Assembly: GCA_003503535.1 (NCBI GenBank)
Contig: DOCI01000067.1
Span: forward strand, 941-9,984
Direction: 5' to 3'
DNA: 9,044 nt
From: Planctomycetaceae bacterium
Lineage (GTDB): Bacteria > Planctomycetota > Planctomycetia > Planctomycetales > Planctomycetaceae
Shown here: positions 1 through 7,695 of the stretch, in pieces
Numbering within the stretch: position 1 is the stretch's first letter
Layout of the letters: each line of letters opens with the position of its first letter
Made by a program: the position numbers and the translations under genes
The notes under the pieces: model-generated
Told to the model about the DNA's origin: nothing
What the model saw: only the letters and a program-made list of their open reading frames with translations
The model's database searches: none

Positions 1-270
1 GGTGCCGACGCACTCTGCCTTGACAACTTCATCGACCATCCAGGGAAGGTTCGTCGTTTTGCATTTGCCGTTATCAACAGGTCCAGCGACACCAAAACTA
101 GCCGAGACGACTTCACACGGATTATCTTGCAGGAACTTCCGCACAATTACGTCGAGATCCGAATAATCTTTGGAGACGTATCGTTGCTCCTTAATAATCT
201 CTTTGGGATTGTTCTCATCGAACAAGGCCAGAACAGTTTTGGTTCCACCAATATCGCCCGCCAACAACAT
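1..270 (-). CDS. glk: Glucokinase, N-terminal part (runs off the window edge)
   Basis: Only the first 90 codons are present; the C-terminus lies beyond position 1. The product should phosphorylate glucose to glucose-6-phosphate with ATP in the cytoplasm. The reading begins MLLAGDIGGTKTVLALFDE. The G5-D-I-G-G-T-K11 loop is the phosphate-binding motif of the ASKHA sugar kinases. A later stretch, SASFGVAGPVDNGKCKTTNLPW (about residues 58-79), matches the 'acceptance of prior natural state, then T-N-x-W' pattern of E. coli-type Glk (Pfam Glucokinase) better than ROK kinases, which carry a zinc-cysteine motif further on that cannot be checked here. The start at 270 is supported by an AGAGGA Shine-Dalgarno element 8 nt upstream. 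The hypothetical membrane-protein gene ends 78 bp upstream on the same strand with no terminator visible between them, so co-transcription is plausible. Sugar specificity is inferred, since the catalytic Asp region is outside the window. Confidence 0.85.
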   Translation of the reverse strand, partial: MLLAGDIGGTKTVLALFDENNPKEIIKEQRYVSKDYSDLDVIVRKFLQDNPCEVVSASFGVAGPVDNGKCKTTNLPWMVDEVVKAECVGT

Positions 271-348
271 GAGGTTATTCCTCTATTGAGTTCTCCAGAA
301 ACGTAGAGACTGGATCGTAATGTTCGGACCGGACAGGCACAATGCTTC

Positions 349-1389
349 TCACTTGGGAACGTTCTGGTTATCGCTCGCTTGCTTGAGAATTTCTGTCGGG
401 TCGTACTCCTTCCCGGCCATCTCCTGGAGCACTTTTCGAGATTCCAGATCTTCTGGACGAAACTTCTTTGAGATTTCCGTGCGAAAAATGTGGTCTCCCT
501 GATGATAAGCCGTAACAAGCAGCAAGGTTCCGAACCCGAACAGAGCCGCAAAGAGAATAATGTAAGGCTGTAATCCTGTTCCAGAGGGAGCCACCCGCAC
601 GACGATATTTGGCTCTACTCGGGCAGACAGAATAAGCGGTGCCATATGCTGGCCACCATTGGAAGCGTAGCTGTACAGCTTGAAAAAATATCCAACGAGT
701 TTGACGGGAGCATTCACGTTCTCGCCACGGGGGAGTCGTTTATCGAGAGATGTTGTTACAACGCGCCAGGGATCATTGCCGGAATCTTCGGTGGTAATCC
801 AAACCTCATAAGCCGTTTTCACACCATAAGGGTTATCAGTTGTTTTTAACGGAAGAATACGGCGAGCCGTCCCTTTCAGGGAGATGAGTTCTCCGCGAAA
901 TAAATTGGGAGAGTGAATCAAATTGACATGCAAAATATCTTTGCGAGCCTTTTCATTGAGCAGATCTTCGTCGAGTCGACTGACATGAGCCAGTATTCGA
1001 TAGTACGCATCCGATTCATCCACACGCAGTCCCATGAATTGATCATTGATACTTTCGAGCCAGTCAGGCGGGATGTTTGTCGCTGAACCTACTTTCGAGG
1101 AATTCTCAGAATCGGCGGGAGAAACAGACGAATTGACCGCATTTGACGAACTTCCAAAAGGATCAGGAGCCTGGCTGGCCAAAAATGGAGGAGCTTCGTT
1201 TCCCTCAGAGAGTGGCGAATTAACTGCGGACTCATTATCGGGCGGAATCAACCAGTGCCAGGTTTCTGGACGGGCAGCCCATAAGATTGCAATCACAATG
1301 AACGACAGTCCAGCCACCATGCCGAGCAATCGTCGCTGATCCTGCCTGCTTAAATACGGAGCAGGCTGGGGAGGGTTATCAAATCGCAT
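349..1389 (-). CDS. Hypothetical protein with two transmembrane segments and a possible OB-like middle domain
   Basis: I do not recognise a named family. From the ATG at 1389 the protein has 346 residues. A short basic N-terminus (RQDQRR) precedes a first membrane segment at about 21-39 (LLGMVAGLSFIVIAILWAA). A Ser/Asn/Pro-rich low-complexity linker covers about 50-105. A compact domain covers about 110-260, with beta-rich phrases such as FRGELISLKGTARRI, AYEVWITTED and VKLVGYFFKLYSY. A second membrane segment lies at about 276-296 (YIILFAALFGFGTLLLVTAYH), followed by a charged tail of about 50 residues. This topology suggests a domain held outside the membrane with both ends in the cytoplasm. 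The beta pattern resembles an OB-fold, which is inference only. The frame stays open upstream to a TTG at 1464. I prefer 1389 because it is an ATG and gives a standard N-terminal anchor, but neither start has a clear ribosome binding site. Glucokinase follows 78 bp downstream. Confidence 0.7.
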   Translation of the reverse strand: MRFDNPPQPAPYLSRQDQRRLLGMVAGLSFIVIAILWAARPETWHWLIPPDNESAVNSPLSEGNEAPPFLASQAPDPFGSSSNAVNSSVSPADSENSSKVGSATNIPPDWLESINDQFMGLRVDESDAYYRILAHVSRLDEDLLNEKARKDILHVNLIHSPNLFRGELISLKGTARRILPLKTTDNPYGVKTAYEVWITTEDSGNDPWRVVTTSLDKRLPRGENVNAPVKLVGYFFKLYSYASNGGQHMAPLILSARVEPNIVVRVAPSGTGLQPYIILFAALFGFGTLLLVTAYHQGDHIFRTEISKKFRPEDLESRKVLQEMAGKEYDPTEILKQASDNQNVPK

Positions 1390-1654
1390 ACTATTAACTT
1401 GCTTAGGAACAGACTGAAAATCGAAGGATGCTTTTCTGCAATACCATCTGATGGGGAAATACAACGTTCAACCCATAGTAAATAGTACCGCAGTGGTAAC
1501 TTAAGGAGAATATCGAAAATACTCTAAATAAAATTTGCCTGACCGGAAACCTGACCTACGTTTGTGGTGTGCGGTACTGATCGGTAGCCCCGAGAGGGAC
1601 GCAGCGGACACCTTTTGATTATTCAACAAGACTGTCCCCTAAATTCAGGTGTCA

Positions 1655-1680
1655 CTTTCAGACTTAGTATGGTCTGAAAG
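1655..1680. promoter_or_regulatory. Perfect 9-bp inverted repeat upstream of the pilin gene (candidate operator)
   Basis: CTTTCAGAC at 1655-1663 and GTCTGAAAG at 1672-1680 are exact reverse complements separated by 8 bases. The centre-to-centre spacing is 17 bp, compatible with binding of a dimeric regulator, though the long spacer could equally allow an RNA hairpin. No T-run follows on either strand, so it is not an intrinsic terminator. It directly abuts the best -10-like hexamer before the pilin gene and covers the expected -35 position, which favours an operator. The role is inferred from position. Confidence 0.45.
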
Positions 1681-1681
1681 A

Positions 1682-1687
1682 TAAAAT
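1682..1687 (+). promoter_or_regulatory. Candidate -10 element of the pilin gene
   Basis: TAAAAT matches five of six positions of the sigma-70 TATAAT consensus and lies 35 bp before the pilin start codon. No good -35 hexamer sits 16-18 bp upstream. That position is occupied by the inverted repeat, as would be expected for an activator-dependent or repressed promoter. The call is tentative because AT-rich hexamers are common in intergenic DNA. Confidence 0.25.
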
Positions 1688-1722
1688 GTGTCAGGTTAAA
1701 AGATTTTGAGAGGAACCCCGAG

Positions 1723-1896
1723 ATGAAAAAAGTCATCGACAATGTAAAGCACTTTCTGGTTTGCGAAGACGGCCCAACTGCAGTTGAATACGCTGTCATG
1801 CTGGCTCTGATCGTCGTTGTCTGTCTGACAGCGATCAAGGCTATCGGAACAAACGCCAACACTCAGTTCGGCAAAGTTCGCGACGCCATCAGCTAG
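1723..1896 (+). CDS. Flp/Fap-type pilin precursor (type IVb, Tad pilus subunit)
   Basis: This 57-residue prepilin should be the structural subunit of a thin Flp (Tad) pilus. It would be cleaved by a TadV-type prepilin peptidase at the inner membrane and assembled outside it. The N-terminal leader MKKVIDNVKHFLVCEDG ends in Gly17. The mature part begins P18-T-A-V-E22-Y23, the G|xxxxEY processing signature of Flp pilins, with Glu at mature position +5. One hydrophobic helix, about 24-41 (AVMLALIVVVCLTAIKAI), follows, then a short polar tail. The length is typical of the family. A good Shine-Dalgarno sequence, GAGAGGA at 1708-1714, sits 8 nt before the ATG. The gene is flanked by a candidate operator upstream and an intrinsic terminator downstream, so it appears to be a single-gene unit; no tad assembly genes (ATPase, secretin, TadV) are visible in the window. 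I leave the symbol empty because several flp paralogues are usual. Confidence 0.92.
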   Translation: MKKVIDNVKHFLVCEDGPTAVEYAVMLALIVVVCLTAIKAIGTNANTQFGKVRDAIS

Positions 1897-1974
1897 GTCA
1901 AATCCGCTCACCAGACTCCCATTCACATCGTGAAAGCCTCTTTGTGATTCGAATGTGGTGTTTGAGAGATACAG

Positions 1975-2006
1975 GACTGTTCGGAGATTTTTCCGGACAG
2001 TCTTTT
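1975..2006 (+). terminator. Rho-independent terminator after the pilin gene
   Basis: GACTGTTCGGA (1975-1985) pairs with TCCGGACAGTC (1992-2002) in an 11-bp stem with one G-U wobble and a 6-nt loop, followed by TTTT (2003-2006) and more T-rich sequence. It lies 78 bp downstream of the pilin stop codon. This fits termination of a single-gene pilin transcript. Confidence 0.85.
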
Positions 2007-2075
2007 ATGCTTTTCCGCCTCAAGTGTTTTTTGTGACCTACACTTGAATACAGGCCACTAAATTTGTGAGTTGCT

Positions 2076-2094
2076 GGTCAGGCACAGTCTGACC
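2076..2094. repeat. Short inverted repeat, possibly a dispersed genomic repeat
   Basis: GGTCAG (2076-2081) and CTGACC (2089-2094) form perfect 6-bp arms around GCACAGT. Outer bases TTGTG (2064-2068) and CACAA (2097-2101) can pair further, with an asymmetric internal loop between. No U-run follows. Related wording, GCCTGACC, also occurs near 1538-1545, which hints at a repeat family. Copy number cannot be tested from this window. Confidence 0.3.
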
Positions 2095-2143
2095 CACACA
2101 ACCTGGTAGTACAATATTTCCTCCGGCATCAAAGGCTTCAGCC

Positions 2144-2245
2144 ATGTTTCCATTCTGGTGCGACAATCTGATCACGGCAATTTGTCAGGCTTTTCCGCTG
2201 ATCATTGGAATTGCCACCTGGTTCTTTTCACCTGGTGCCCGTTAA
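2144..2245 (+). CDS. Possible 33-residue hydrophobic small protein (doubtful)
   Basis: The reading MFPFWCDNLITAICQAFPLI begins at an ATG and closes with TAA 16 bp before the ptsI stop codon on the opposite strand. The middle (LITAICQAFPLIIGIATWFF) is hydrophobic enough for one membrane helix. AAAGG at 2131-2135, 8 nt before the ATG, is a moderate Shine-Dalgarno match, and TACAAT at 2110-2115 could be a -10 element. Against it: it is very short, has no recognised homologue, and random ORFs of this size are frequent. I list it because the stretch holds no other gene candidate. Confidence 0.2.
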   Translation: MFPFWCDNLITAICQAFPLIIGIATWFFSPGAR

Positions 2246-2261
2246 GGTAAGCCGCTTCTTA

Positions 2262-4010
2262 TCATTGAGAATTATCGGGAACCAGTTTTCTAAGTTCTCG
2301 GTTGAGATAGCTTTCAATATCTCTGGCCAGCTCCTGAGATTTCACATACCTGGCCGTTGCTTCGGCCTTTTCCAGCGTCAGATGCCGAATGACTTCTTTG
2401 ATTTCCGGAATCGCATGCGGACTGACACTGATTTGCCGAATGCCCATGCCAATCAATAACGGCACACATTTCGGATCGGAACTCATCTGTCCACAAACTG
2501 AGACCGGGATGTTCTCATTCTTTGCCGCTTCAATCACCATCGCAATCATGCGAATAATGGACGGGTCAGCTGCGTTATGCCATTTGGCGACCTGAGGATC
2601 GGAACGATCCGCCGCTAATGTGTATTGAATCAGGTCGTTTGTCCCAATCGAAAAGAAATCGACTTCACGGGCAAATTCTTTGGCCATTAATACCGTTGCA
2701 GGAACTTCAACCATGATGCCGAGTGCAATATCGGCATTGAACGGGATATTCAACTCTTCCAGATCTTCCATCACTTCCCGGACAATCAATCGGGCCTGTC
2801 GGAATTCGAGGAGCGATGAAACCAGCGGAAACATAATTCCGACCTGAGCCCCCACTGAAGCCCGCAGGACCGCTCGCAACTGAGTCTTGAACATATCCAT
2901 ATCGTGCAGAGACATGCGGATACTGCGTAATCCGAGTGCAGGATTGGAATCATCGGAATACTGACGACGAATCCAACCTGGAATTTTGTCGGCTCCCAGA
3001 TCGAGTGTCCGAATTGTGATCGGCTGATTTGGAAAACCTTCAATCACTTCTCGATAGGCATTATAATGATCTTCTTCAGTTGGGATTGTGTCACGTCCGA
3101 GATACAAAAACTCAGTTCGATACAATCCAATTCCATCCGCGCCTTTTTGTTCGCATTGCTCGGCTTCCTGAGGAAATTCGATATTTCCCATCAGAAAAAT
3201 ACGCTGGCCATCTTTGGTTTCAGAAACCAGGTCCCGCATCTGACTGCGGCGATCTGAGACGCTTTTGTACTTCTGTCGAACTTCATTGATTCGCAACAGC
3301 GTATCGTCATCCGGATCGATAATGAATTCGCCACTCGTGCCATCAACGACAACGGTATCGCCACCTGAGATATCCGCGATAAACTGGCCGATGCCGACAA
3401 TAGCCGGAATTTCCAGGGCAGCTGCCAGAATCGCAGTGTGACTGGTTCGACCACCGACTTCGGTCACAAAACCGAGGACAACATCTTTTTTCAGACCGGC
3501 TGTTTCACTGGGTGTTAAATTATGGGCGACCACAATGACAGGCTGTGTCAATTCCGCCAGACTTTCCCGTTGTTCTCCCAGCAAATGACGGAGAATCCGT
3601 TTTTCCAGATCGTAAATATCAGCGGCTCGCTCTGCAAAATAAGCATTTCCGAGAGCCTGAAATTGGCGTGCATATTTTCTGAGTGTTCGACTGGATGCGA
3701 ATTCCGGACTGTAGCAACGATCACGAATCAGTAGTTCGACTTCAGAAATCAGCTTTGGGTCCTGTGCCATTTGCAGGTGAGCCGCGAAGATGGCGCCATA
3801 CTGCAGGCCAATCGCTTCATTCGCCAGGCGTTCATTTTCCAGAATTTCAGCGGAAACATTCTCGAGGGCCTGATGCAGACGTTCGAGTTCCTGATCGACA
3901 ATTCGTCTTGGAATAAATCGTTGAGGAATCCGAAAATCTTCTGTGCCGATAACAAGAGCATCGCCGACGGCAATGCCGGGAGAGACCGCGATGCCGTTTT
4001 TAGTAATCAT
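2262..4010 (-). CDS. ptsI: Phosphoenolpyruvate-protein phosphotransferase (PTS enzyme I)
   Basis: The 582-residue cytoplasmic enzyme moves phosphate from PEP to a histidine on itself and then to HPr, the first step of the phosphotransferase system. Domains in order: an N-terminal EI/HPr-binding part (about 1-145), the swivelling phosphohistidine domain with GGRTSHTAI and the phospho-acceptor His191, and a C-terminal PEP-binding TIM barrel (about 255-540). The expected active-site residues are present: Arg298 (GLYRTEF), Arg334 (TIRTLD), Glu435 (MVEVPA), Asp459 (GTNDLIQY), Arg469 (AADRSD) and Cys506 in CGQMSSD. E. coli EI reads CGE here, so Gln replaces the usual Glu next to the catalytic Cys. 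There is no N-terminal GAF domain, so this is PtsI rather than PtsP, and its length is typical. The ATG at 4010 has only a weak GGGA ribosome site. No ptsH or EII genes are in the window; in organisms lacking sugar permeases the chain may be regulatory (inference). Confidence 0.95.
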   Translation of the reverse strand: MITKNGIAVSPGIAVGDALVIGTEDFRIPQRFIPRRIVDQELERLHQALENVSAEILENERLANEAIGLQYGAIFAAHLQMAQDPKLISEVELLIRDRCYSPEFASSRTLRKYARQFQALGNAYFAERAADIYDLEKRILRHLLGEQRESLAELTQPVIVVAHNLTPSETAGLKKDVVLGFVTEVGGRTSHTAILAAALEIPAIVGIGQFIADISGGDTVVVDGTSGEFIIDPDDDTLLRINEVRQKYKSVSDRRSQMRDLVSETKDGQRIFLMGNIEFPQEAEQCEQKGADGIGLYRTEFLYLGRDTIPTEEDHYNAYREVIEGFPNQPITIRTLDLGADKIPGWIRRQYSDDSNPALGLRSIRMSLHDMDMFKTQLRAVLRASVGAQVGIMFPLVSSLLEFRQARLIVREVMEDLEELNIPFNADIALGIMVEVPATVLMAKEFAREVDFFSIGTNDLIQYTLAADRSDPQVAKWHNAADPSIIRMIAMVIEAAKNENIPVSVCGQMSSDPKCVPLLIGMGIRQISVSPHAIPEIKEVIRHLTLEKAEATARYVKSQELARDIESYLNRELRKLVPDNSQ

Positions 4011-4074
4011 GATTATTCCCGAGAGGTGCCTGCAACGTTGTCAAATCGATGTGAGGGGGCAATTTTATGAACTT

Positions 4075-4083
4075 ATTGTAGCA
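4075..4083 (-). promoter_or_regulatory. Candidate extended -10 promoter for ptsI
   Basis: Read on the minus strand, TGCTACAAT is an extended -10 element: a TGn motif followed by TACAAT, five of six matches to TATAAT. It lies about 65 bp upstream of the ptsI ATG. No strong -35 hexamer is found at the usual spacing, which is tolerated in extended -10 promoters. It falls downstream of the terminator that ends the upstream gene, so ptsI appears to be transcribed on its own. Confidence 0.4.
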
Positions 4084-4218
4084 GATTCAGAATTGTCTCG
4101 CCTATCAAAACCTTAAATCCAAAGTGAACACGCGCCAATCACCCCGTGCTAGCGTAAATTCCATGATAGCTGAAGGTTATGGCAAATATGATTAGGCGGA
4201 TCTGACCAGCTCAAAACA

Positions 4219-4252
4219 AAAATAGACTGCCGATTCTACCGGCAGTCTATTT
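4219..4252 (-). terminator. Strong Rho-independent terminator after the secreted cytochrome-type gene
   Basis: AAATAGACTGCCG (4220-4232) and CGGCAGTCTATTT (4240-4252) form a perfect 13-bp stem with a 7-nt loop. On the minus strand the stem is followed by a T-rich run (TTTTTGTTTTGA, overlapping the stem base). It lies 19 bp past the stop codon of the 1087-residue gene and separates that gene from ptsI. The AT-rich stem base has few T residues on the plus strand side, so termination should be mainly of minus-strand transcripts. Confidence 0.92.
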
Positions 4253-4271
4253 GATGATACCGGAGATTTGG

Positions 4272-7200
4272 CTATTCCTGCTTAAACATCTTGTCGTCAC
4301 GATTTCCGCGAGAAAGCAGATACGCCATCAAATCGAGGATTTCCTCCTCATGCAGAGTATTCAATAAGCCGTTGGGCATCATGGAAGTTTTAGAGGGTGA
4401 CATGAAATCGATATCATCCCGTTTGATTGTTGTCATCGCATCGGGATTCATCATATCTGTATTCACACGGTAAGTGTCTCCTGCGAGATTAACAATGCGC
4501 CCAACAATGACTTGCCCCTCGACAGTCACAAATTGAATCGCCTCGTATTGATCACTGATCTGTTTACTGGGGACGACCACCGATTCGAGAATATCCCGCT
4601 TGCTGAAGCGTCCTGCCAGTGCTGTCAAATCCGGCCCGACTGCTCCCCCCTGCTCGTCAAAACGATGGCAGGCAAAGCAGTTGGCAGCCGCGAACATCTG
4701 ACGGCCATGCTCAAAATCACGATTGACGAGTTTATCTTCAAGCAGCGGGACCAGTTCTTCCATTTTCCACTCTTTAACCATCGGACGAGGCTCTGTGGCA
4801 AACGGATTGGCCGTTTCTTCAGGAACCGCTTCCAGAATTGGCTTCAATGCCAGTTTTTCCTGGTCAGTCAATTTAGCCAATGCATCTTCGCGAATGTGTT
4901 GAACGAACAATGAGAAACTCGCTCCTCCCCGATAACCGGCTGCGCGATTAAACCATGCAAAATAGGTTTCCTGCAGTTCAGGAGTCCAACCGGCTGTCAA
5001 ATGACGGAGCGTTTTGGCATAGTCGATTTGCTCTTCCTGAGTCGGGGCTTTTTTCAGTTGCGCCACAATTATACTCGCAGCCGAAGGAGCCTGCAGATAG
5101 ACGAGCATCTGTGCCAGTTCCGAATTCAATGGATAGGCTTTTGCAGGGAAGACCACATCAAACTTCTGGATCAATGCCTCTCGTTGATCAGCAGTTGGTG
5201 GTCCCAGTCGTACAAAGGCGACAGTATAAACTCGCATCATTGTCAGCTGTTGAGGCAGAGAAAGTTCAGACCAGTCCAACTGATCGAGGGAATCGAGAAT
5301 CGCAGTCAACTCTTCGTTGCCATAATTCTCAGCGGCATTCCAGTCTGGAACAGGGGCATCGATATTCTCCCCGGTGCCTTTGTCTGCTCGTACATATGTT
5401 CGAGCCAGGGCCAGCAGAGAATTTAAAGATGTCCAGGCTTCCTCCTTAGCGTTCAGTGCTTTTTCTCGCCATTCCTCAGCCGGTCGATGTTCAATTGCAA
5501 TCCGAGCTGCGAAACGGATGAATCGATCGGCATGACTCAAATACGGCCAGGCTTTTTTAACTGCTTCGGGATGATCCCCCAGATGCAATGTTTCCAAATC
5601 TCTGCGAATTTTGCGTAGTTCAGCCAGCTTCGAATCTTTGGCATCAACGGGTTTCGTCGATTCACTCCCCTGATAAGTAACACGGTACAAGCCTGATTGC
5701 ACCTTACGTCCGCCAATTGCGAAGTACATCGCTCCATCGACTGGATTGATGACGCTGTCAGTCAACGGAAGTGGAGTCCCGGTGATAAACTCTTCAGCAA
5801 CAGCCGAATAAGTGGAACCCTGGGGAGTCATATGGACAGCATAAAGTTTTCCATAACTCCAGTCGTTGATGAAGAATGCTTTCTGATACTTGGCAGGGAA
5901 CTTTGCACCATAGCCAAAGGTCACCCCAGTTGGGGAACCAGGCCCGATATTGAGAACGGGAGGTAAACTGTCCTGATAATAAACTGGCCACTTGCCTCCC
6001 CCATTTCGCCAGCCGAATTCTGCTCCGCTGATTGCATGGGATATTCGCGTCGGGCGATACCAGGGAGTATTGATGTCCCATTCCATGTCGGCATCGTACG
6101 TGAAAAGTTCGCCATCGGCATTCAGAGCCGCATCGTATTGATTGCGAAAACCAGTCGCGACCAGTTCCCATTCGGTTCCTTCAGGATTGATCCGGCAGAT
6201 ATATCCACCGGGAGCGGGAGTCCCTTTCATGAATCCCCGACCATAAGGACGAGGTAACAGCAGATCTTCATCCCAATGCTGTGGCACGCGTGAAGTATCA
6301 ATCTCGGTCAAATCTGTCCGGTTTCCACAGACAATATAGAGTCCTTTTTTGTCTTCGGTATGGAAAACCGCATGGGGACCATGTTCGCCGGTTCCGTGAA
6401 GTGGTCGCAGCATTTTGACGGTATCGAGTTTTTTGTCGCCATCGGTATCAGTCACACGATACAGGCCACCTGCATATTTTTTCGCTTTATTGACTGAGAC
6501 ATACAACGAATCAAAGGCCCAGAACAAGCCTTGAGCTTCTCCGATATCGACATCAATTTTCTCAATTTTGGTTCCCTCAGTCTGTCCCAGCGGAGGGGGT
6601 GTCACTTCATACAAGCCGCCGTATTGATCACAGACGATCAAGCGACCTTCCGGAGCCACGCACATCGATACCCAGGAACCTTCGACATCGTTCGGGACCG
6701 AATACAACAGTTCAACTTTGAAATCTTTGGCGATCTTCATATCGGCAATGGGCGTGGCTTTCGGAGTCGAAAGAGAATCCTCCTCTGCCGGCTTGGTTTC
6801 AGCCTTATCAGGCCGTTGCATGGCCTGTTTTTTGTCAGTCTTTTTTTCTTTCAACTTACGCAGTTTGATGTTCCGGAACTGTGCCTTCATGGCTGGACCA
6901 CGATGGACCTGGAAGGCGATTTTTCCGCTCATTTCCCGTTCGCTCGGCTGATCATCAATCACGACGACAGCGACTTTGCCATCAATTTTGTGAGTGAGCC
7001 GATTTCCGCGAGCAATAATCGTCAGCTCATGCCACTCGGTGAGGTCTTTTTGATCAACGGGGACATCTAATTTTTCGGCTGTTTTTTTGCCATCGGGTCC
7101 GATGGTTACCTTCTCGCCTCGTTTGGCAACAATTCCGCGACCTCGTTCATCGTAAAGCATGCCGGTAAATTCTGGTTTCGGATGCATATCCGCCTGATAA

Positions 7201-7535
7201 CCACCGACCGACCATTGACCGACCTCAGGCATCAATTTGCTGCGATATTGAACGCCGGAGTTATTTTCACCTTCGAGTCGAAACTCGAGTTTGAGCTCGA
7301 AGTCGTCTACTTCTCCACCAGTCCAGACAAGAAACTGATTATATTTCAGATGGTCGGGACCGTTTGTTTTTCCTGTAATGACTCCATCTTCCACCGACCA
7401 CAATTCGGGATTGCCGTCCCAACCTGTTAAGTCTTTTCCATTAAACAGATTTTGAAATTCCTGGCCTTGAACAGAAACTGATCCCAGCAACAAAACGCTG
7501 GACAGTGTAAGAAGTGTCATGGAATGAAAACGCAC
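4272..7535 (-). CDS. Secreted DUF1080 / beta-propeller / PVC-type heme-binding (CxxCH) protein
   Basis: This 1087-residue exported protein starts with a signal peptide ([20 protein letters not shown]..., likely cleavage after VQG24). Residues about 26-227 are a DUF1080 domain, the lectin/glucanase-like 3-keto-disaccharide hydrolase family, opening with [13 protein letters not shown] Lys/Glu/Pro-rich linker (about 228-262) leads to a beta-propeller (about 265-620) of the type called a planctomycete membrane-bound dehydrogenase domain, with a calcium-loop-like DTDGDKKLD (363-371). A helical, HEAT-like part (about 635-920) follows. A C-terminal cytochrome c domain has the heme site CFACH (953-957) and a candidate distal Met in SMMPNGLL (1052/1053). 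It probably oxidises or cleaves sugar-derived substrates outside the membrane and passes electrons through the heme; the exact reaction is inference. The GTG at 7535 has GGGAG 6 nt upstream, whereas the in-frame ATG at 7520 has no ribosome site, so GTG is preferred. Confidence 0.93.
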   Translation of the reverse strand: MRFHSMTLLTLSSVLLLGSVSVQGQEFQNLFNGKDLTGWDGNPELWSVEDGVITGKTNGPDHLKYNQFLVWTGGEVDDFELKLEFRLEGENNSGVQYRSKLMPEVGQWSVGGYQADMHPKPEFTGMLYDERGRGIVAKRGEKVTIGPDGKKTAEKLDVPVDQKDLTEWHELTIIARGNRLTHKIDGKVAVVVIDDQPSEREMSGKIAFQVHRGPAMKAQFRNIKLRKLKEKKTDKKQAMQRPDKAETKPAEEDSLSTPKATPIADMKIAKDFKVELLYSVPNDVEGSWVSMCVAPEGRLIVCDQYGGLYEVTPPPLGQTEGTKIEKIDVDIGEAQGLFWAFDSLYVSVNKAKKYAGGLYRVTDTDGDKKLDTVKMLRPLHGTGEHGPHAVFHTEDKKGLYIVCGNRTDLTEIDTSRVPQHWDEDLLLPRPYGRGFMKGTPAPGGYICRINPEGTEWELVATGFRNQYDAALNADGELFTYDADMEWDINTPWYRPTRISHAISGAEFGWRNGGGKWPVYYQDSLPPVLNIGPGSPTGVTFGYGAKFPAKYQKAFFINDWSYGKLYAVHMTPQGSTYSAVAEEFITGTPLPLTDSVINPVDGAMYFAIGGRKVQSGLYRVTYQGSESTKPVDAKDSKLAELRKIRRDLETLHLGDHPEAVKKAWPYLSHADRFIRFAARIAIEHRPAEEWREKALNAKEEAWTSLNSLLALARTYVRADKGTGENIDAPVPDWNAAENYGNEELTAILDSLDQLDWSELSLPQQLTMMRVYTVAFVRLGPPTADQREALIQKFDVVFPAKAYPLNSELAQMLVYLQAPSAASIIVAQLKKAPTQEEQIDYAKTLRHLTAGWTPELQETYFAWFNRAAGYRGGASFSLFVQHIREDALAKLTDQEKLALKPILEAVPEETANPFATEPRPMVKEWKMEELVPLLEDKLVNRDFEHGRQMFAAANCFACHRFDEQGGAVGPDLTALAGRFSKRDILESVVVPSKQISDQYEAIQFVTVEGQVIVGRIVNLAGDTYRVNTDMMNPDAMTTIKRDDIDFMSPSKTSMMPNGLLNTLHEEEILDLMAYLLSRGNRDDKMFKQE

Positions 7536-7666
7536 AGTAAGCTCCCGATAAATTTATGATCAAATGGAGTGAGGTTTAATTTTGAGAATGCTGATTCGCT
7601 GAGAAGGCAGGTAGCATCCGTTGTGAAGCTGCTCAGACATATGAACGCAACAAAAAGCGTAAATAT

Positions 7667-7695
7667 ATTGTTGAGTAACCGCATAGGATTGTCAA
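7667..7695 (-). promoter_or_regulatory. Candidate sigma-70 promoter for the secreted cytochrome-type gene
   Basis: On the minus strand a perfect -35 hexamer TTGACA (7690-7695) is followed after 17 bp by AACAAT (7667-7672), a four-of-six -10 match. Alternative -10 readings shifted by a few bases in the AT-rich CAATATATT are possible. A transcript from here would have a leader of roughly 125 nt before the GTG start. Confidence 0.4.

Larger units (their letters stand above)
1390..1722. other. Divergent intergenic region between the two-TM protein and the pilin gene
   Basis: This 333-bp stretch contains no convincing gene; minus-strand ORFs that overlap it and the pilin look like antisense shadows. 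It should hold the promoters of two divergent units. I see a phrase GTAGCCCCGAGAGGGACG at about 1583-1600 that looks like dispersed-repeat material, a 7-bp inverted pair GACACCT (1607-1613) and AGGTGTC (1647-1653), the 9-bp inverted repeat annotated separately, and two copies of GTGTCA (1649-1654 and 1688-1693). I see no convincing promoter for the minus-strand gene. Confidence 0.5.
1897..2261. other. Convergent intergenic region between the pilin and ptsI
   Basis: The first part carries the pilin terminator. Beyond it are two small inverted repeats: CAAGTGT/ACACTTG (2021-2027 and 2040-2046) and GGTCAG/CTGACC (2076-2094). A doubtful 33-residue ORF follows on the plus strand. The last part lies just past the ptsI stop codon on the minus strand, but I find no GC-rich stem followed by a U-run that would clearly terminate ptsI. 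Confidence 0.5.

Noticed and set aside
147..551. 134-codon minus-strand ORF across the glk/hypothetical boundary
   Set aside because: It overlaps two better-supported genes in another frame, and its Arg/Ser/Cys-rich composition is typical of an out-of-frame shadow.
1390..1464. 25-residue N-terminal extension of the two-TM protein from a TTG at 1464
   Set aside because: It has no ribosome site, a rare start codon, and adds a Cys/Trp/Phe-containing segment without any recognisable role; the ATG at 1389 gives a normal N-terminal anchor.
1623..1926. Two minus-strand ORFs opposite the pilin gene
   Set aside because: They are antisense to a clear Flp pilin with its own ribosome site and terminator, and their products look like no protein family.
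4955..5449. Long plus-strand ORFs opposite the secreted protein gene (164 and 141 codons)
   Set aside because: They are antisense shadows of a continuous multi-domain protein; two overlapping frames are open here simply because of codon bias.
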